A stretch of DNA of 64,000 nucleotides, taken from positions 62,001-126,000 of the forward strand of contig CAUFXM010000002.1 of NCBI GenBank assembly GCA_959597175.1, in the 5' to 3' direction. Below, one piece after another: positions 24,379 to 33,044 of this stretch (position 1 is the stretch's first letter; the number at the start of each line of letters is the position of its first letter). The translations under genes were made by a program, and so were the position numbers. The notes below the pieces were generated by a model. That model had not been told where the DNA came from. It was given only the letters and a program-made list of their open reading frames with translations, and did no database searches. Source of the stretch: an uncultured Methanomassiliicoccales archaeon. Lineage in GTDB: Archaea > Thermoplasmatota > Thermoplasmata > Methanomassiliicoccales > Methanomethylophilaceae.

Positions 24379-25703
24379 GATACCACCTCCGGTCTCACCA
24401 TGTCGAACTCCTTCTCCCACGTCTCCGCCATGGTGAAGAGGACGTCCTCATCCCAGTGGTCGGCCACGAACTGCATGCCGACCGGCATCCCGTTCTCGTC
24501 GTATCCGCAGGGCACCGACATGTGCGGAGTGCCTGCCAGGTTCGCGGGCACGGTGAGGTAGTCGGCCTTGTACGAGTCCAGGGCTGACATCCTGGAGATG
24601 TCATCGAACCTGGGTGCGGTGAAGGGCATGGTCGGTGCGAGCACGGCGTCGTGGTCCTTCAGCACCCTCTTGTAGTCGTCGATGACGACCTGCCTGACCT
24701 GCCTGGCCTTGGAGTAGTACCTGTCGCTGTACCCGGCCATCCTGGTGTAGGTCCCGAGCAGAATCCTCCTCTTGGCCTCGTCTCCGAAGTACCTGGAGCG
24801 GACGTCGGAGAAGTAGTCGTCGAACTTCAGGGATAGGTCCCCGTCCTGGCGGCCGTACCTCATGCCCACGTACCTGGCCAGGTTGGTGGACGCCTCCGAT
24901 GTCGCTAGGACGTAGTATGCGGGCATGGCGTACTTCAGCGAGGGCATTTCCACGTACTCCACGTCCACGCCGATTCTCCTCAGCTCCTCGAGGGCCTTGT
25001 CGAACGCCGCCTCGACGGATTTGGACAGACCCTCCACGCCCTCCCTGGGGACGGCGACCGATCCCATCTTCCTGTGGGCCTCCGAGAGCTCGGGCTGCAC
25101 GCAGGACGTGGGATCCTTCTCGTCCTTACCGGCTATGACCCCGATGTACTTCCTCAGGTCTCCAGCCTTCGCGGAGAGGATACCGATCTTGTCCAGTGAG
25201 TTCCCGTAGTCGATGAGCCCGTACCTGGAAACGCGGCCGTAGGTCGGCGCTATCCCGTACACCCCGCAGAAGCTTGCGGGGCAGCAGATCGACCCCCCGG
25301 TGGACACCCCGAGCGACACGTGGTCCTCGATGACCGCCGCTGCGCAGGCCGATCCCCCGGAGGAGCCCCCGCAGGCCCTCTCCAGATCGTACGGGTTCCT
25401 GGGTATCTCGAATCCGGAGTTGGCGGAGAACGTTCCGAACCCGAACTCGTCCATGTTGGTCTTCCCGATGAGTTTCCCGCCTGCTTCACGCATCTTCGCG
25501 ATGGCGGTGGCGTCGAAGGGAGGGTGGTACCCTTCCAGGATTCTCGATCCGGCACAGGTCTCCATGTCCTTGGACGTGAGGTTGTCCTTGGCGGAGAACA
25601 GGAAGGTGGAGTCGCCGGGTTCGGTGTCCTCGGTCATGGCGTGGAACATGCCGTAGCGGCCGTTGATCTCCCGGAGCTTGGCGAGTATCGATCCCATGGT
25701 CAT
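24375..25703 (-). CDS. gatA: Asp-tRNA(Asn)/Glu-tRNA(Gln) amidotransferase subunit A
   Basis: 442 aa amidase-signature enzyme. The Ser-cisSer-Lys triad is visible: K39 (SAKDN), S114 (CGGSSGGS) and S138 (GVSTGGS). It hydrolyses glutamine and passes ammonia to GatB. The gene starts within the 3' end of gatC (ATGA overlap) and ends overlapping gatB. Confidence 0.95.
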   Translation of the reverse strand: MTMGSILAKLREINGRYGMFHAMTEDTEPGDSTFLFSAKDNLTSKDMETCAGSRILEGYHPPFDATAIAKMREAGGKLIGKTNMDEFGFGTFSANSGFEIPRNPYDLERACGGSSGGSACAAAVIEDHVSLGVSTGGSICCPASFCGVYGIAPTYGRVSRYGLIDYGNSLDKIGILSAKAGDLRKYIGVIAGKDEKDPTSCVQPELSEAHRKMGSVAVPREGVEGLSKSVEAAFDKALEELRRIGVDVEYVEMPSLKYAMPAYYVLATSEASTNLARYVGMRYGRQDGDLSLKFDDYFSDVRSRYFGDEAKRRILLGTYTRMAGYSDRYYSKARQVRQVVIDDYKRVLKDHDAVLAPTMPFTAPRFDDISRMSALDSYKADYLTVPANLAGTPHMSVPCGYDENGMPVGMQFVADHWDEDVLFTMAETWEKEFDMVRPEVVS

Positions 25704-25972
25704 GACAGCCTCGGCCCCCTGACGTACCTCTCGTAGGTGTCCATGTCCCTCAGCAGGATGTCCGGATCGATCTCCATGCGGGGCTCGTCGTCCCTCAGGA
25801 CGTCCGCGACTTCCACGGGGTTTATCCCTCTCTCGTCGGATCCCGGAGCCTCGTCCAGGAGTTCGAAGTAGGTGAGGATCTCCTCAAGATCCCTCCCGTA
25901 CCTCTGGATCTCGTCCTCGGTGAGCCTGATGTGCGCCGTGCGGGCGACCCTCTCAACGGTTTCTCTGTCCAT
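25700..25972 (-). CDS. gatC: Asp-tRNA(Asn)/Glu-tRNA(Gln) amidotransferase subunit C
   Basis: 90 aa. ETVERVARTAHIRLTEDEIQ and LEEILTYFELLDEAPGSDE are the conserved GatC helices; INPVEVADVLRDDEPR is the linker that wraps around GatA. Start at 25972 fits the family; the longer frame is not GatC-like. First gene of gatCAB. Confidence 0.94.
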   Translation of the reverse strand: MDRETVERVARTAHIRLTEDEIQRYGRDLEEILTYFELLDEAPGSDERGINPVEVADVLRDDEPRMEIDPDILLRDMDTYERYVRGPRLS

Positions 25973-26056
25973 CGTCAAGACCTTCACGGATGCGATGGCG
26001 GTTGCTTTCTTAACGGTTGCGCGGGTGCGCGCGACTAAGGCAGGCACGAATGACCA

Positions 26057-26757
26057 TTGGGTACATCGCGTGGGGGAGCGGAGCGGTTCGTGAGCGGTAC
26101 CAGCGAATGGACCGGCAATCTCTTCGACTTCTATCAGGAAGTCAATAGCAGGTCGTTCGTGAAGTCGCCGAAGCCGTTCAAACTGGATGGAGCTGCAAGG
26201 GTGGACGATAACGAATTCATCAAGGCGGTGAGGGAACTGGTCATCAACGGGATTATACATGCCGACTATTACCTTTCCACAGAGGTCAGGGTTCTGCTGT
26301 ATCCGGACCGTTTGGTCGTTGAGAATCCGGGAACGTTCAGGGCGTCGATAGCCAAGGCGGAGAGGGGAGGTCTGAGCGATCCACGCAACAAGGCATTGAT
26401 GAAGACGTTTCGTCTGATCGGTGCAGTGGAAAACAGCGGTCAGGGGATCAAGCGCATCAGGGATACATGCAGGGACCTGGGTCTTCCGGAGCCGACGTTC
26501 ATCGAGGACACTGACCCGCCCCGGGTGATATCAACGATGCCGATATGGGACGACAGGGAAGCATTATCCGACAGGGAGTCCAAGGTTCTAGAGATATTGT
26601 CCAGGAGAGGTACCGAGACAACTGCAGAGATCGGTGCAGAGTTAGGCATATCCCAGAGTACTGCCGGCAGGACGATAAAAGGGCTGAGGGCAGGGGCATA
26701 GTCAAACGCGAAGGGGATAGGCGCGGAGGGAAATGGACAGTACTCGGGAAACCGTGA
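26057..26757 (+). pseudogene. RecG-like/AlbA_2-HATPase protein remnant, truncated and frameshifted
   Basis: The readable part matches the C-terminal half of AlbA_2-type ATP-dependent helicase-like proteins: WTGNLFDFYQEVNSRS, DNEFIKAVRELVINGIIHAD and VENPGTFRASIAKAERGG, then a winged helix (SQSTAGRTIKGLRA). The N-terminal AlbA_2 domain is absent. In the first frame the protein stops with TAG at 26699-26701, but the next frame continues as IVKREGDRRGGKWTVLGKP, the expected C-terminus, to a TGA at 26757. One extra G in the GGGG run at ~26691 would join them. It overlaps the convergent DUF2284 gene by 56 nt. Confidence 0.75.
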
Positions 26758-27292
26758 GCAATCGCCTGTACAGAATCAGCCCGTACAGGGTGAGGTGGTC
26801 GTCCCTGAACGAGAAACCCTCCCCCAGCGTGGCCAGGTATCCGCCCAGGTCGACACCGAGCGCCGAGACCGACGGAATCAGCATCTCCGGGAACCTGCAG
26901 GGCTCCGGGTACGCGCACACGCCGCAGTAGGAGCAGCCCCCATCGGCGAACCCGGCGCAGTCGATCCCGGAGGACCTGAGCCTGATCACAGCAGTGCGGA
27001 CCGCATCCTGCATCTCCTTGCCGTATCCCTTCACCCTGTCCGTGTCCTTGGGATCCACCTCGAACGTCCTCTTCAGGACGATGGTCCGGTCGAAACTGCC
27101 CGTCAGAGAGTCCATATGGGCGGTGTGGCCGGGCGGGCAGCCCCAGTTCGTCCCGTAGGACCCGCAGAGGTTCTGGGAGCACAGCTTCAGGCATTCGTCC
27201 ACCGTGTCCGGATCGTATGCTGGCACATCGCCTTCCAGTACCTCGTACCCTTCGAAATCCGGATCACCCGAGATGAGCTCCCTGACATCCAT
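26702..27292 (-). CDS. DUF2284 predicted metal-binding protein
   Basis: 196 aa. Cys-rich motifs are characteristic: CLKLCSQNLCGSYGTNWGCP near the N-terminus and GGCSYCGVCAYPEPCRFPE near res 120-140. DUF2284 proteins probably bind an Fe-S cluster and are common in methanogens; the reaction is unknown. The C-terminal 18 codons overlap the degraded convergent gene, so the exact end may have drifted. Confidence 0.82.
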   Translation of the reverse strand: MDVRELISGDPDFEGYEVLEGDVPAYDPDTVDECLKLCSQNLCGSYGTNWGCPPGHTAHMDSLTGSFDRTIVLKRTFEVDPKDTDRVKGYGKEMQDAVRTAVIRLRSSGIDCAGFADGGCSYCGVCAYPEPCRFPEMLIPSVSALGVDLGGYLATLGEGFSFRDDHLTLYGLILYRRLLTVSRVLSISLRAYPLRV

Positions 27293-27367
27293 GGATGGGA
27301 ATCTGTTCAGCCCCGTTTATAATTGTTTTCAGAAGGCTTTTTATCGCCTATATAGGACTGACCCGGC

Positions 27368-27880
27368 ATGGCAGAGGCTACACCCGAGAAGAAGATCGCC
27401 AACGCGATGAAGGCGATGGACGAGGGCGATTTCAAGAAGGCGTACACGGCCTTCAAGAAGCTGGCGGCCGAATTCCCGGACGAGCCGGACGTATGGTACT
27501 ACAAGGCGGAGTGCGGCAACTACGCGTCGGGGATGTTCGGAGCCAAGGTCGACACGCAGGAGATCATGGACGCGTACAAGAAGGCCATGGAGCTGGACGG
27601 GGAGCGCGTGGACTACTACCAGTCATACGGACAGTTCTGCATATCCGTGAACAAGTATGACGAGGCCGAGAAGGCGTACTGCGAGGCGGCGGAGATGGAC
27701 GAATCCATGTCAGCATCCCTGTACTCCGAGTTCGCCATCGAGTACTACAACAACGTGATGGCCACGTACGGTGAGATCATGGAGGATCCCAAGGCCCGCG
27801 CCCCCTATGGCAAGAAGGCCCTGGAGTACATGCTCAAGGCCCTCGACATGACCCCCGAGGAAGCGAAGTCGCTTCTCTGA
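27368..27880 (+). CDS. TPR-like protein
   Basis: 170 aa of helical repeats: AMDEGDFKKAYTAFKKLAAE, IMDAYKKAMELDGERVDYYQ, KYDEAEKAYCEAAEMDES. Tetratricopeptide repeats mediate protein contacts; the partner is unknown. A strong TATA (CTATATAGG) is ~20-25 nt before the ATG, so the mRNA is probably leaderless. A GC hairpin follows the stop. Confidence 0.85.
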   Translation: MAEATPEKKIANAMKAMDEGDFKKAYTAFKKLAAEFPDEPDVWYYKAECGNYASGMFGAKVDTQEIMDAYKKAMELDGERVDYYQSYGQFCISVNKYDEAEKAYCEAAEMDESMSASLYSEFAIEYYNNVMATYGEIMEDPKARAPYGKKALEYMLKALDMTPEEAKSLL

Positions 27881-27916
27881 AATCCCTTCGATTCTTTGCT
27901 AGATGTTTGTCTAATG

Positions 27917-27936
27917 CCGGCCCCCCAGGGGGCCGG
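27917..27936 (+). terminator. hairpin after TPR gene
   Basis: CCGGCCCCC-CA-GGGGGCCGG, a 9-bp complementary stem (inner pairs open to form a loop), 36 nt past the stop. Confidence 0.55.
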
Positions 27937-28148
27937 TTGCTTCCACATTTTCAGTCATTTGAATAGTCTCTTTCACTCTTAGTGTTAGACATTCGTCTAT
28001 TTATTATTATATTTTTGAAAATACATCTAGATATTGATGAACTACTCATCTAAATGATTTAATTATCTTGTTATGAATAGATAATATTGAAATACTATGT
28101 ACAAATGTACAGCCAAAATCAATTATCTTAGATGAATGAGGTAAGAAG
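27937..28148 (+). promoter_or_regulatory. AT-rich promoter region of first amt operon
   Basis: This AT-rich stretch holds several dyads: TAGAC-ATTC-GTCTA (27986-27999), TGTACA-AA-TGTACA (28098-28111) and TAGAT/ATCTA half-sites around 28026-28060. A similar TAGA-TGTTTG-TCTA lies at 27900-27913 and a related dyad precedes the second amt gene. TATA-like TATTATTATATTT is at ~28000-28013, leaving a long leader. Nitrogen-responsive control is inferred; the GGAA-N6-TTCC NrpR operator is not seen. Confidence 0.5.
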
Positions 28149-29474
28149 ATGAGATTCGGAAGTAAGATCGCGTGTGCGTTCGGGGCAGTGGCCATCTGTG
28201 CCGTCGTCCTCTCGCTGGTCTCCGGGGACTCTGCGTCCGCCGCGGAGATCGGCGAGAACCCCGCTGACTACGCGAACATCACGTGGGTGGCCATTTGCAC
28301 CATCCTCGTCTTCATCATGACTCCCGGCGTCGCCCTGTTCTACGGCGGCATGCTGAGGAAGCAGAGCATGACATCGATCATCGCGCAGACCCTCCTGTCC
28401 ATGGCCGTCATGGGCATATCATGGGTCGTCGTCGGCTACTCCCTGGCGTTCTCCGACGGGAACGCGTTCATCGGGGGGCTCGACAACTTCCTGCTCAGCG
28501 AGGTGTCCGCCACGGAGATCGCCGAGGGCAGCACCATCCCCGACATGGAGTTCATGCTGTTCCAGATGGTGTTTGCCATGATCACCGCGGGAATCGTCCT
28601 GGGCGCATGTGCCGAGCGCATCAAGTACACGGCCATCACCTGGTTCCTTGCTCTCTGGTCCATTCTGGTCTACGCTCCAATGGCCCACATGGTCTGGGGC
28701 GGCGGGTTCCTGGCAAACCTGCCGTTCGATCTGCTCACCGTGGACTTCGCCGGCGGGACCGTCGTCCACATCTGCGCCGGTGCTACCGGACTTGCCCTGG
28801 CCGTATACCTGGGCAAGAGGGGGTCCAGGGTGTCCAAGAGGTCCCACAGCATTCCGATGGCCTTCATCGGATGCTTCCTCCTCTGGTTCGGATGGTTTGG
28901 ATTCAACGGCGGATCCGGGCTCGCCGCAGACGGCGTCGCCATCAACGCGATGGTGGTGTCCCAGATCTCCGCCGTGTGTGCAATGGCCGCATGGGCGGTC
29001 GTCCAGTATCTGCACGTCGGTCGCGTTGGGGTTCTGGGGCTCATCGCCGGAGCCATCGCAGGATTGGTTGCGATAACACCTGCAGCTGGAACCGTCACTC
29101 CAGTGGATTCGATCGTCATCGGTGTTGTCGGTGGTATCGTCTGTTACTTCGGTGTGATCTTCATGAGGAAGAAGTCAGGGATCGACGATGCCCTGGACGT
29201 AATGGGGGTGCACGGAATCGGCGGGATATGGGGTGCCATCGCCACAGGCCTGCTGTCCAACGAGGCCGCCGGTGGTCTTCTGTACTCCGGCGACTGGCAC
29301 CTGATCGTGGGTCAGCTGGTGGCCATCGTGTTCACACTCGTGTTCTGCTTCGTGGTGTCCTACATCATCATCTGGGTCATTGGAAAGCTGATGAAGGACG
29401 TCCGTGTCTTGGAGGATGAGGAGGCCATCGGACAGGACCTTGTCGAGCACGGGGAGCCGGCGTACTACATGTGA
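28149..29474 (+). CDS. amt: ammonium transporter Amt (first copy)
   Basis: 441 aa with a cleavable-type signal sequence (LSLVSGDSASAAE) and 11 membrane helices. Family motifs: TPGVALFYGGMLRKQSMTS, DFAGGTVVHICAG and DVMGVHGIGGIWGAIATG, including the twin-His pore histidines. It conducts NH4+/NH3. The C-terminal cytosolic tail ends EHGEPAYYM, where GlnK docks. glnK follows after 9 nt. Confidence 0.95.
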   Translation: MRFGSKIACAFGAVAICAVVLSLVSGDSASAAEIGENPADYANITWVAICTILVFIMTPGVALFYGGMLRKQSMTSIIAQTLLSMAVMGISWVVVGYSLAFSDGNAFIGGLDNFLLSEVSATEIAEGSTIPDMEFMLFQMVFAMITAGIVLGACAERIKYTAITWFLALWSILVYAPMAHMVWGGGFLANLPFDLLTVDFAGGTVVHICAGATGLALAVYLGKRGSRVSKRSHSIPMAFIGCFLLWFGWFGFNGGSGLAADGVAINAMVVSQISAVCAMAAWAVVQYLHVGRVGVLGLIAGAIAGLVAITPAAGTVTPVDSIVIGVVGGIVCYFGVIFMRKKSGIDDALDVMGVHGIGGIWGAIATGLLSNEAAGGLLYSGDWHLIVGQLVAIVFTLVFCFVVSYIIIWVIGKLMKDVRVLEDEEAIGQDLVEHGEPAYYM

Positions 29475-29483
29475 GGTGGTATC

Positions 29484-29801
29484 GTGAAGATGGTAATGGC
29501 GATAATAAGGCCGGAGAGGCTCGACTGCGTCAAGAGCGCGCTCGGGGAGGCCGGCATCACGGGACTGACCATAACCCATGTCACCGGACGCGGTGAGCAG
29601 ATGGGACTGAAGTTCACCACCAGGGTCGGCGAGTTCATCGTCGACGAGCTGGAGAAGGTGAAGATCGAGACGGTCGTCGAAGACGGATGCGTAGAGAAGG
29701 TCATAGGGGTCATCAAGGAATCCGCCAGGACCGGGAATCCCGGAGACGGCAGGATATTCGTGATCCCGGTGGAGCAGTCTCTGAAGATCCGTGTGGACTG
29801 A
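29484..29801 (+). CDS. glnK: P-II nitrogen regulatory protein GlnK (first copy)
   Basis: 105 aa P-II trimer subunit. KMVMAIIRPERLDCVKSAL opens the fold; the T-loop is THVTGRGEQMGLKFTTRVGE and the B-loop/C-terminal signature is ARTGNPGDGRIFVIPVEQ. The T-loop has no tyrosine at the uridylylation position, so control should be by nucleotides and 2-oxoglutarate only. It plugs Amt when nitrogen is sufficient. GTG start with AGGTGG upstream; ATG at 29490 is possible. Confidence 0.95.
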   Translation: MKMVMAIIRPERLDCVKSALGEAGITGLTITHVTGRGEQMGLKFTTRVGEFIVDELEKVKIETVVEDGCVEKVIGVIKESARTGNPGDGRIFVIPVEQSLKIRVD

Positions 29802-30015
29802 TGTCCTGCGGACGAGGATCAAACCGTTTCCCGCCCCCATCCTCCTGGGGCGGCCCCAGCGGGGGCCATGCCCGGGATGACGACGCCTCGGACTCGGCCG
29901 TCCGGTGGGGGTCCAAACGCATTTTTTCGATCCGAATCGAGAGGGATGTGGGCCAGGGACGGTACGCTGTGCGATGCCGCTCCTGTTCTGCCCGTCCCTC
30001 ATTGGAGGAACTGGA

Positions 30016-30651
30016 ATGACGGATGAGAGCATCCTGGGGGACCTGAAGAGGTCCGTGGAGACATGGGACATCGAGCTGGCAGAGGCTTCCGCGAAGGCTG
30101 CCATGGAGGCCGGCATGGATGTCGGGACGATCATAAGCGACGGTCTCGGGAAGGGCATGGAGACCATCGGCGGCAGATTCGACAGGGCGGAGGTCTATCT
30201 CCCCCAGGTCGTGGCGGCCTCTCGGGCGATGGAGGTCGCGTTGCGGGTCCTGGAACCTGCGATGCGCGATGGGGACAGGGCCCTCCGGGGCACCGTCATC
30301 TTCGGAACGGTCCACGGGGACATCCATCAGATCGGGAAGAACGTCTGCTGCGCCATGTTGAAGGGTGCAGGGTACAACGTGATCGATATAGGGCAGGATG
30401 TGCCCGCCGCGGAATTCCTGGAGGCGGCCGACCGGAACCGTGCGACGGTCGTCGCCGGATCCGCCCTTATGACCACGACGCTCGAGGCCCAGAGGGATGT
30501 GGTCAGGTACTTCCGGGAGATGGGTGCGCCGTACAAGACCATCTTCGGCGGCGCCCCCTGCTCCCAGGAGTGGTGTGACGAGATCGGTGCCGACGGGTAC
30601 TCCAGGACGGCCAACGAGATCATAGGGCTTGTCGACAGGCTGATGGCCTGA
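30016..30651 (+). CDS. methyltransferase cognate corrinoid protein (MtmC/MtbC/MttC family)
   Basis: 211 aa. An N-terminal helical cap (LGDLKRSVETWDIELAEASA) is followed by the Rossmann B12 domain with GTVHGDIHQIGKN, the D-x-H-x-x-G motif whose His coordinates cobalt, and SALMTTTLEAQRDVV. In methylotrophic methanogens such proteins carry a methyl group from a substrate methyltransferase (MtmB, MtbB, MttB or MtaB) to MtbA. No partner is adjacent; it lies between two amt-glnK pairs. I chose ATG 30016, with GGAGGAACTGGA upstream. Confidence 0.9.
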   Translation: MTDESILGDLKRSVETWDIELAEASAKAAMEAGMDVGTIISDGLGKGMETIGGRFDRAEVYLPQVVAASRAMEVALRVLEPAMRDGDRALRGTVIFGTVHGDIHQIGKNVCCAMLKGAGYNVIDIGQDVPAAEFLEAADRNRATVVAGSALMTTTLEAQRDVVRYFREMGAPYKTIFGGAPCSQEWCDEIGADGYSRTANEIIGLVDRLMA

Positions 30652-30796
30652 GATTCTTCCAAACCTCAATCAAACCGGCAGGTGTCTACCGCCATTCCTT
30701 TTTTCTGCACATCTGTCGGGCAGTCCTCTCATATGCACATCAATATTGTATCAATTTGTTCAATTTAATAGATATACATCTGATAGATTGAAATAT

Positions 30797-30816
30797 GATT
30801 AGACAAATGACTAATC
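30797..30816. promoter_or_regulatory. dyad at second amt promoter
   Basis: GATTAG-ACAAATGA-CTAATC is a perfect 6-bp inverted repeat just downstream of a TATA-like GAAATATG. It contains TTAGAC, as does the first amt promoter, so both operons may share a regulator. Confidence 0.45.
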
Positions 30817-30855
30817 AATCCCAGTGAAGGGATACAAATGATTGGAGTGTGCTAA

Positions 30856-32196
30856 GTGTTGTTGATAAAGAAGGCCGCACTCGGGCTGATGGCGCTGCTC
30901 TGCATGACAGTGTTCATCCTCCCCGAGGCGTCCGCGGCGCTGGACACCGAGACGGTGAGTGAGACGTCCTCGGTGTTCATGTTCATGTGCATACTGCTCG
31001 TCTTCATCATGGCTCCCGCCATCGCCATGTTCTACGGCGGAATGCTGAGGAAGCAGAGCATGACCTCAATGATGGCCCAGTGCATCGGTGTCATGGCGGT
31101 CGTCGGCATAATCTGGTGGGCTGTCGGATACTCCCTCGCCCTCTCGGGAGACGGGATATTCATCGGCGATCTGGAAAACGCGTTCGGGAACGGGCTGTCG
31201 ATTTCCGAGGGCAACGGAAACATCCCGATGGTCGAGTTCATGATCTTCCAGGGGATGTTCGCAATCGTGACGTCCTGCATCGTGTTCGGCGCCACGGCGG
31301 AGAGGGTCAGATACCCTGTGATCCTCCTCTTCCTCGCCATATGGTCGATACTCGTCTACGCCCCCATGGCACACATGGTCTGGGGCGGAGGGCTTCTGTC
31401 CGGATGGCTCGAGGAGATCGGCCTTCCCGCTCAGGACTTCGCAGGAGGTACCGTGGTCCACATGTGCTCCGGTATATCCGGTGTCGCCGCTGCGGTCGCC
31501 ATCGGCAGGAGGAGCAAGAGGATCTCCACCGGAAGGTCCCACAACGTCCCGCTGATGTTCATCGGATGCATGCTGCTGTGGGTCGGTTGGTTCGGGTTCA
31601 ACTGCGGGTCCGAGGGAGGATTCGACGAGATCGTGGTCCTCGCAGCCGTCAACACCCTGCTGGCCTCCTGTGCCTCCGTGATCGTGTGGATCGTTGTGCA
31701 GTACCTGCACGTGGGCCGTGTGAACGTCACCGGTCTGTGCGCCGGAGTCCTCGCAGGACTGGTCGGCATCACGCCCGGATGTGGTTTCGTGGATTCTTGG
31801 GCGGCAGTGGTCATCGGTGCCGTGGCGGCGGTCATCTGCTACTTCGGCATCATATTCATGCGTCACAAGTCCGGTGTGGACGATGCCCTGGACGTCATGG
31901 GAGTGCACGGTATCGGCGGAATCTGGGGCGCCATCGCGGTTGGGATCTTCTCGGTCGCCGAGTACAGCTGGGTCGGTACCGGAGGACTGATCGAGGGCAA
32001 TGTCGATATGCTCGCAGGCATGCTGATCAACGTCGTGTTCACCCTGGTCTACTGCTTCGCGGTGTCCTTCGTCATAATGAAGGCCATCGACCTGGTCCTG
32101 AAGAAGGCCACCGGCAAGGGAGCCGCCCTGTCCGAGGAGGAGCAGATGGTCGGTGCCGACATCATCGAGCACGGAGAGCAGTCCTACCTGATGTGA
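30856..32196 (+). CDS. amt: ammonium transporter Amt (second copy)
   Basis: 446 aa, close to the first Amt across the membrane core (LRKQSMTSM, WSILVYAPMAHMVWGGG, DVMGVHGIGGIWGAIAVG). It has its own signal sequence (FILPEASAALD) and a tail ending EHGEQSYLM. Divergence lies mostly in loops. GTG start at 30856, followed by two TTG codons that could also be used. glnK follows after 10 nt. Confidence 0.95.
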   Translation: MLLIKKAALGLMALLCMTVFILPEASAALDTETVSETSSVFMFMCILLVFIMAPAIAMFYGGMLRKQSMTSMMAQCIGVMAVVGIIWWAVGYSLALSGDGIFIGDLENAFGNGLSISEGNGNIPMVEFMIFQGMFAIVTSCIVFGATAERVRYPVILLFLAIWSILVYAPMAHMVWGGGLLSGWLEEIGLPAQDFAGGTVVHMCSGISGVAAAVAIGRRSKRISTGRSHNVPLMFIGCMLLWVGWFGFNCGSEGGFDEIVVLAAVNTLLASCASVIVWIVVQYLHVGRVNVTGLCAGVLAGLVGITPGCGFVDSWAAVVIGAVAAVICYFGIIFMRHKSGVDDALDVMGVHGIGGIWGAIAVGIFSVAEYSWVGTGGLIEGNVDMLAGMLINVVFTLVYCFAVSFVIMKAIDLVLKKATGKGAALSEEEQMVGADIIEHGEQSYLM

Positions 32197-32206
32197 GGCG
32201 ATCCTG

Positions 32207-32524
32207 ATGAAGATGGTAATGGCGATAATAAGGCCTGAGAGGCTGCAGTGCGTGAAGGATGCGCTATCCGAGGCCGGTTACAACGGTCTTACGATAACCC
32301 ATGTCACCGGACGCGGCGAGCAGATGGGACTGAAGTTCACCACCAGGGTCGGCGAGTTCGTCGTCGACGAGCTGGAGAAGGTGAAGATCGAGACCGTGGT
32401 CGAGGATGACAGCGTGGAGGAGGTCATCGGGGTGATCAGGTCGAAGGCAAGGACCGGCAACCCCGGCGACGGGAGGATATTCGTGATCCCCGTGGAGGAG
32501 TCTCTGAAGATCAGGATCGAATGA
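32207..32524 (+). CDS. glnK: P-II nitrogen regulatory protein GlnK (second copy)
   Basis: 105 aa, very similar to the first GlnK with an identical T-loop core (GRGEQMGLKFTTRVGEF) and again no T-loop tyrosine. Differences cluster at positions 14-26 and 66-80. Presumably specific for the adjacent Amt, though mixed trimers are possible. Confidence 0.95.
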   Translation: MKMVMAIIRPERLQCVKDALSEAGYNGLTITHVTGRGEQMGLKFTTRVGEFVVDELEKVKIETVVEDDSVEEVIGVIRSKARTGNPGDGRIFVIPVEESLKIRIE

Positions 32525-32550
32525 TCGGACGCAACCACCCAAACCCATTC

Positions 32551-32568
32551 CGCCCCCGAGAGGGGGCG
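32551..32568 (+). terminator. terminator of second amt-glnK operon
   Basis: CGCCCCC-GAGA-GGGGGCG, a 7-bp stem with a GNRA tetraloop, 26 nt after the glnK stop. Confidence 0.65.
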
Positions 32569-32609
32569 TGAAGCATCCGCCGACGGGAATTATCAATCGT
32601 AGAAGGGGA

Positions 32610-32684
32610 TGGTGCGATTGCCGGGAATCGAACCCGGGTCAGAAGCTTGGGAAGCTCCCGTCCTAACCGCTGGACTACAATCGC
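32610..32684 (-). tRNA. tRNA-Gly (CCC)
   Basis: The acceptor stem GCGATTG pairs with CAATCGC. Anticodon arm GGAGC-TTCCCAA-GCTTC puts CCC at 34-36. The T arm is CCGGG-TTCGAAT-CCCGG. The discriminator is A and CCA is encoded. Confidence 0.93.
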
Positions 32685-32769
32685 GATGCAACCGCCAATG
32701 CGGTTTTCCTATTTAAGGGGAATTGCTCATCCATCGGGTTTTTATATAATCGTTCGATTCGAGCATTGC

Positions 32770-32845
32770 GGGCCCGTGGTCTAGGGGTTATGACGTCGCC
32801 CTTACAAGGCGAAGGTCGCCGGTTCAAATCCGGCCGGGCCCACCA
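32770..32845 (+). tRNA. tRNA-Val (TAC)
   Basis: Acceptor GGGCCCG pairs with CGGGCCC. Anticodon arm TCGCC-CTTACAA-GGCGA gives TAC. The T arm is GCCGG-TTCAAAT-CCGGC. CCA encoded. TATA-like TTTATATAATC lies ~30 nt upstream. Confidence 0.94.
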
Positions 32846-32901
32846 CATACAAATCCGATTCCCGGCGCGATCGTGCGCGCGACATTCGTATTTTCAGCAA
32901 G

Positions 32902-32911
32902 ATTTATATAT
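32902..32911 (+). promoter_or_regulatory. TATA box of candidate ncRNA
   Basis: GATTTATATATG lies ~27 nt before the base of a long stem-loop and no ORF follows. Confidence 0.5.
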
Positions 32912-32933
32912 GAGAGTGTAATGGTTGGATTAT

Positions 32934-33012
32934 ACATCCATCGACCGGCAGAGATAGGGTTCTTTCGTTTCCTCCCCTGCCTTGACGGTCGATGGGGTGC
33001 CCATCACAGTTT
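32934..33012 (+). ncRNA. candidate structured small RNA
   Basis: A perfect 10-bp inverted repeat, CCATCGACCG (32938-32947) and CGGTCGATGG (32986-32995), encloses a second pairing, GCAG (32948-32951) with CTGC (32977-32980), and a pyrimidine-rich apical loop (TTCTTTCGTTTCCT). A TATA box is at the right distance upstream and a T-run (AGTTTT) follows. It sits between two tRNA-Val genes and has no reading frame. I cannot name it. Confidence 0.5.
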
Positions 33013-33044
33013 TAAAATACATGATTGGTATCGAGGGTACCAAC

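Noticed and set aside
26545..26757. Separate small gene from the second frame of the RecG-like remnant
   Set aside because: It is the C-terminus of the same protein after a 1-nt shift.
27881..30855. NrpR operator (GGAA-N6-TTCC) at amt promoters
   Set aside because: No matching site was found; other dyads are present instead.
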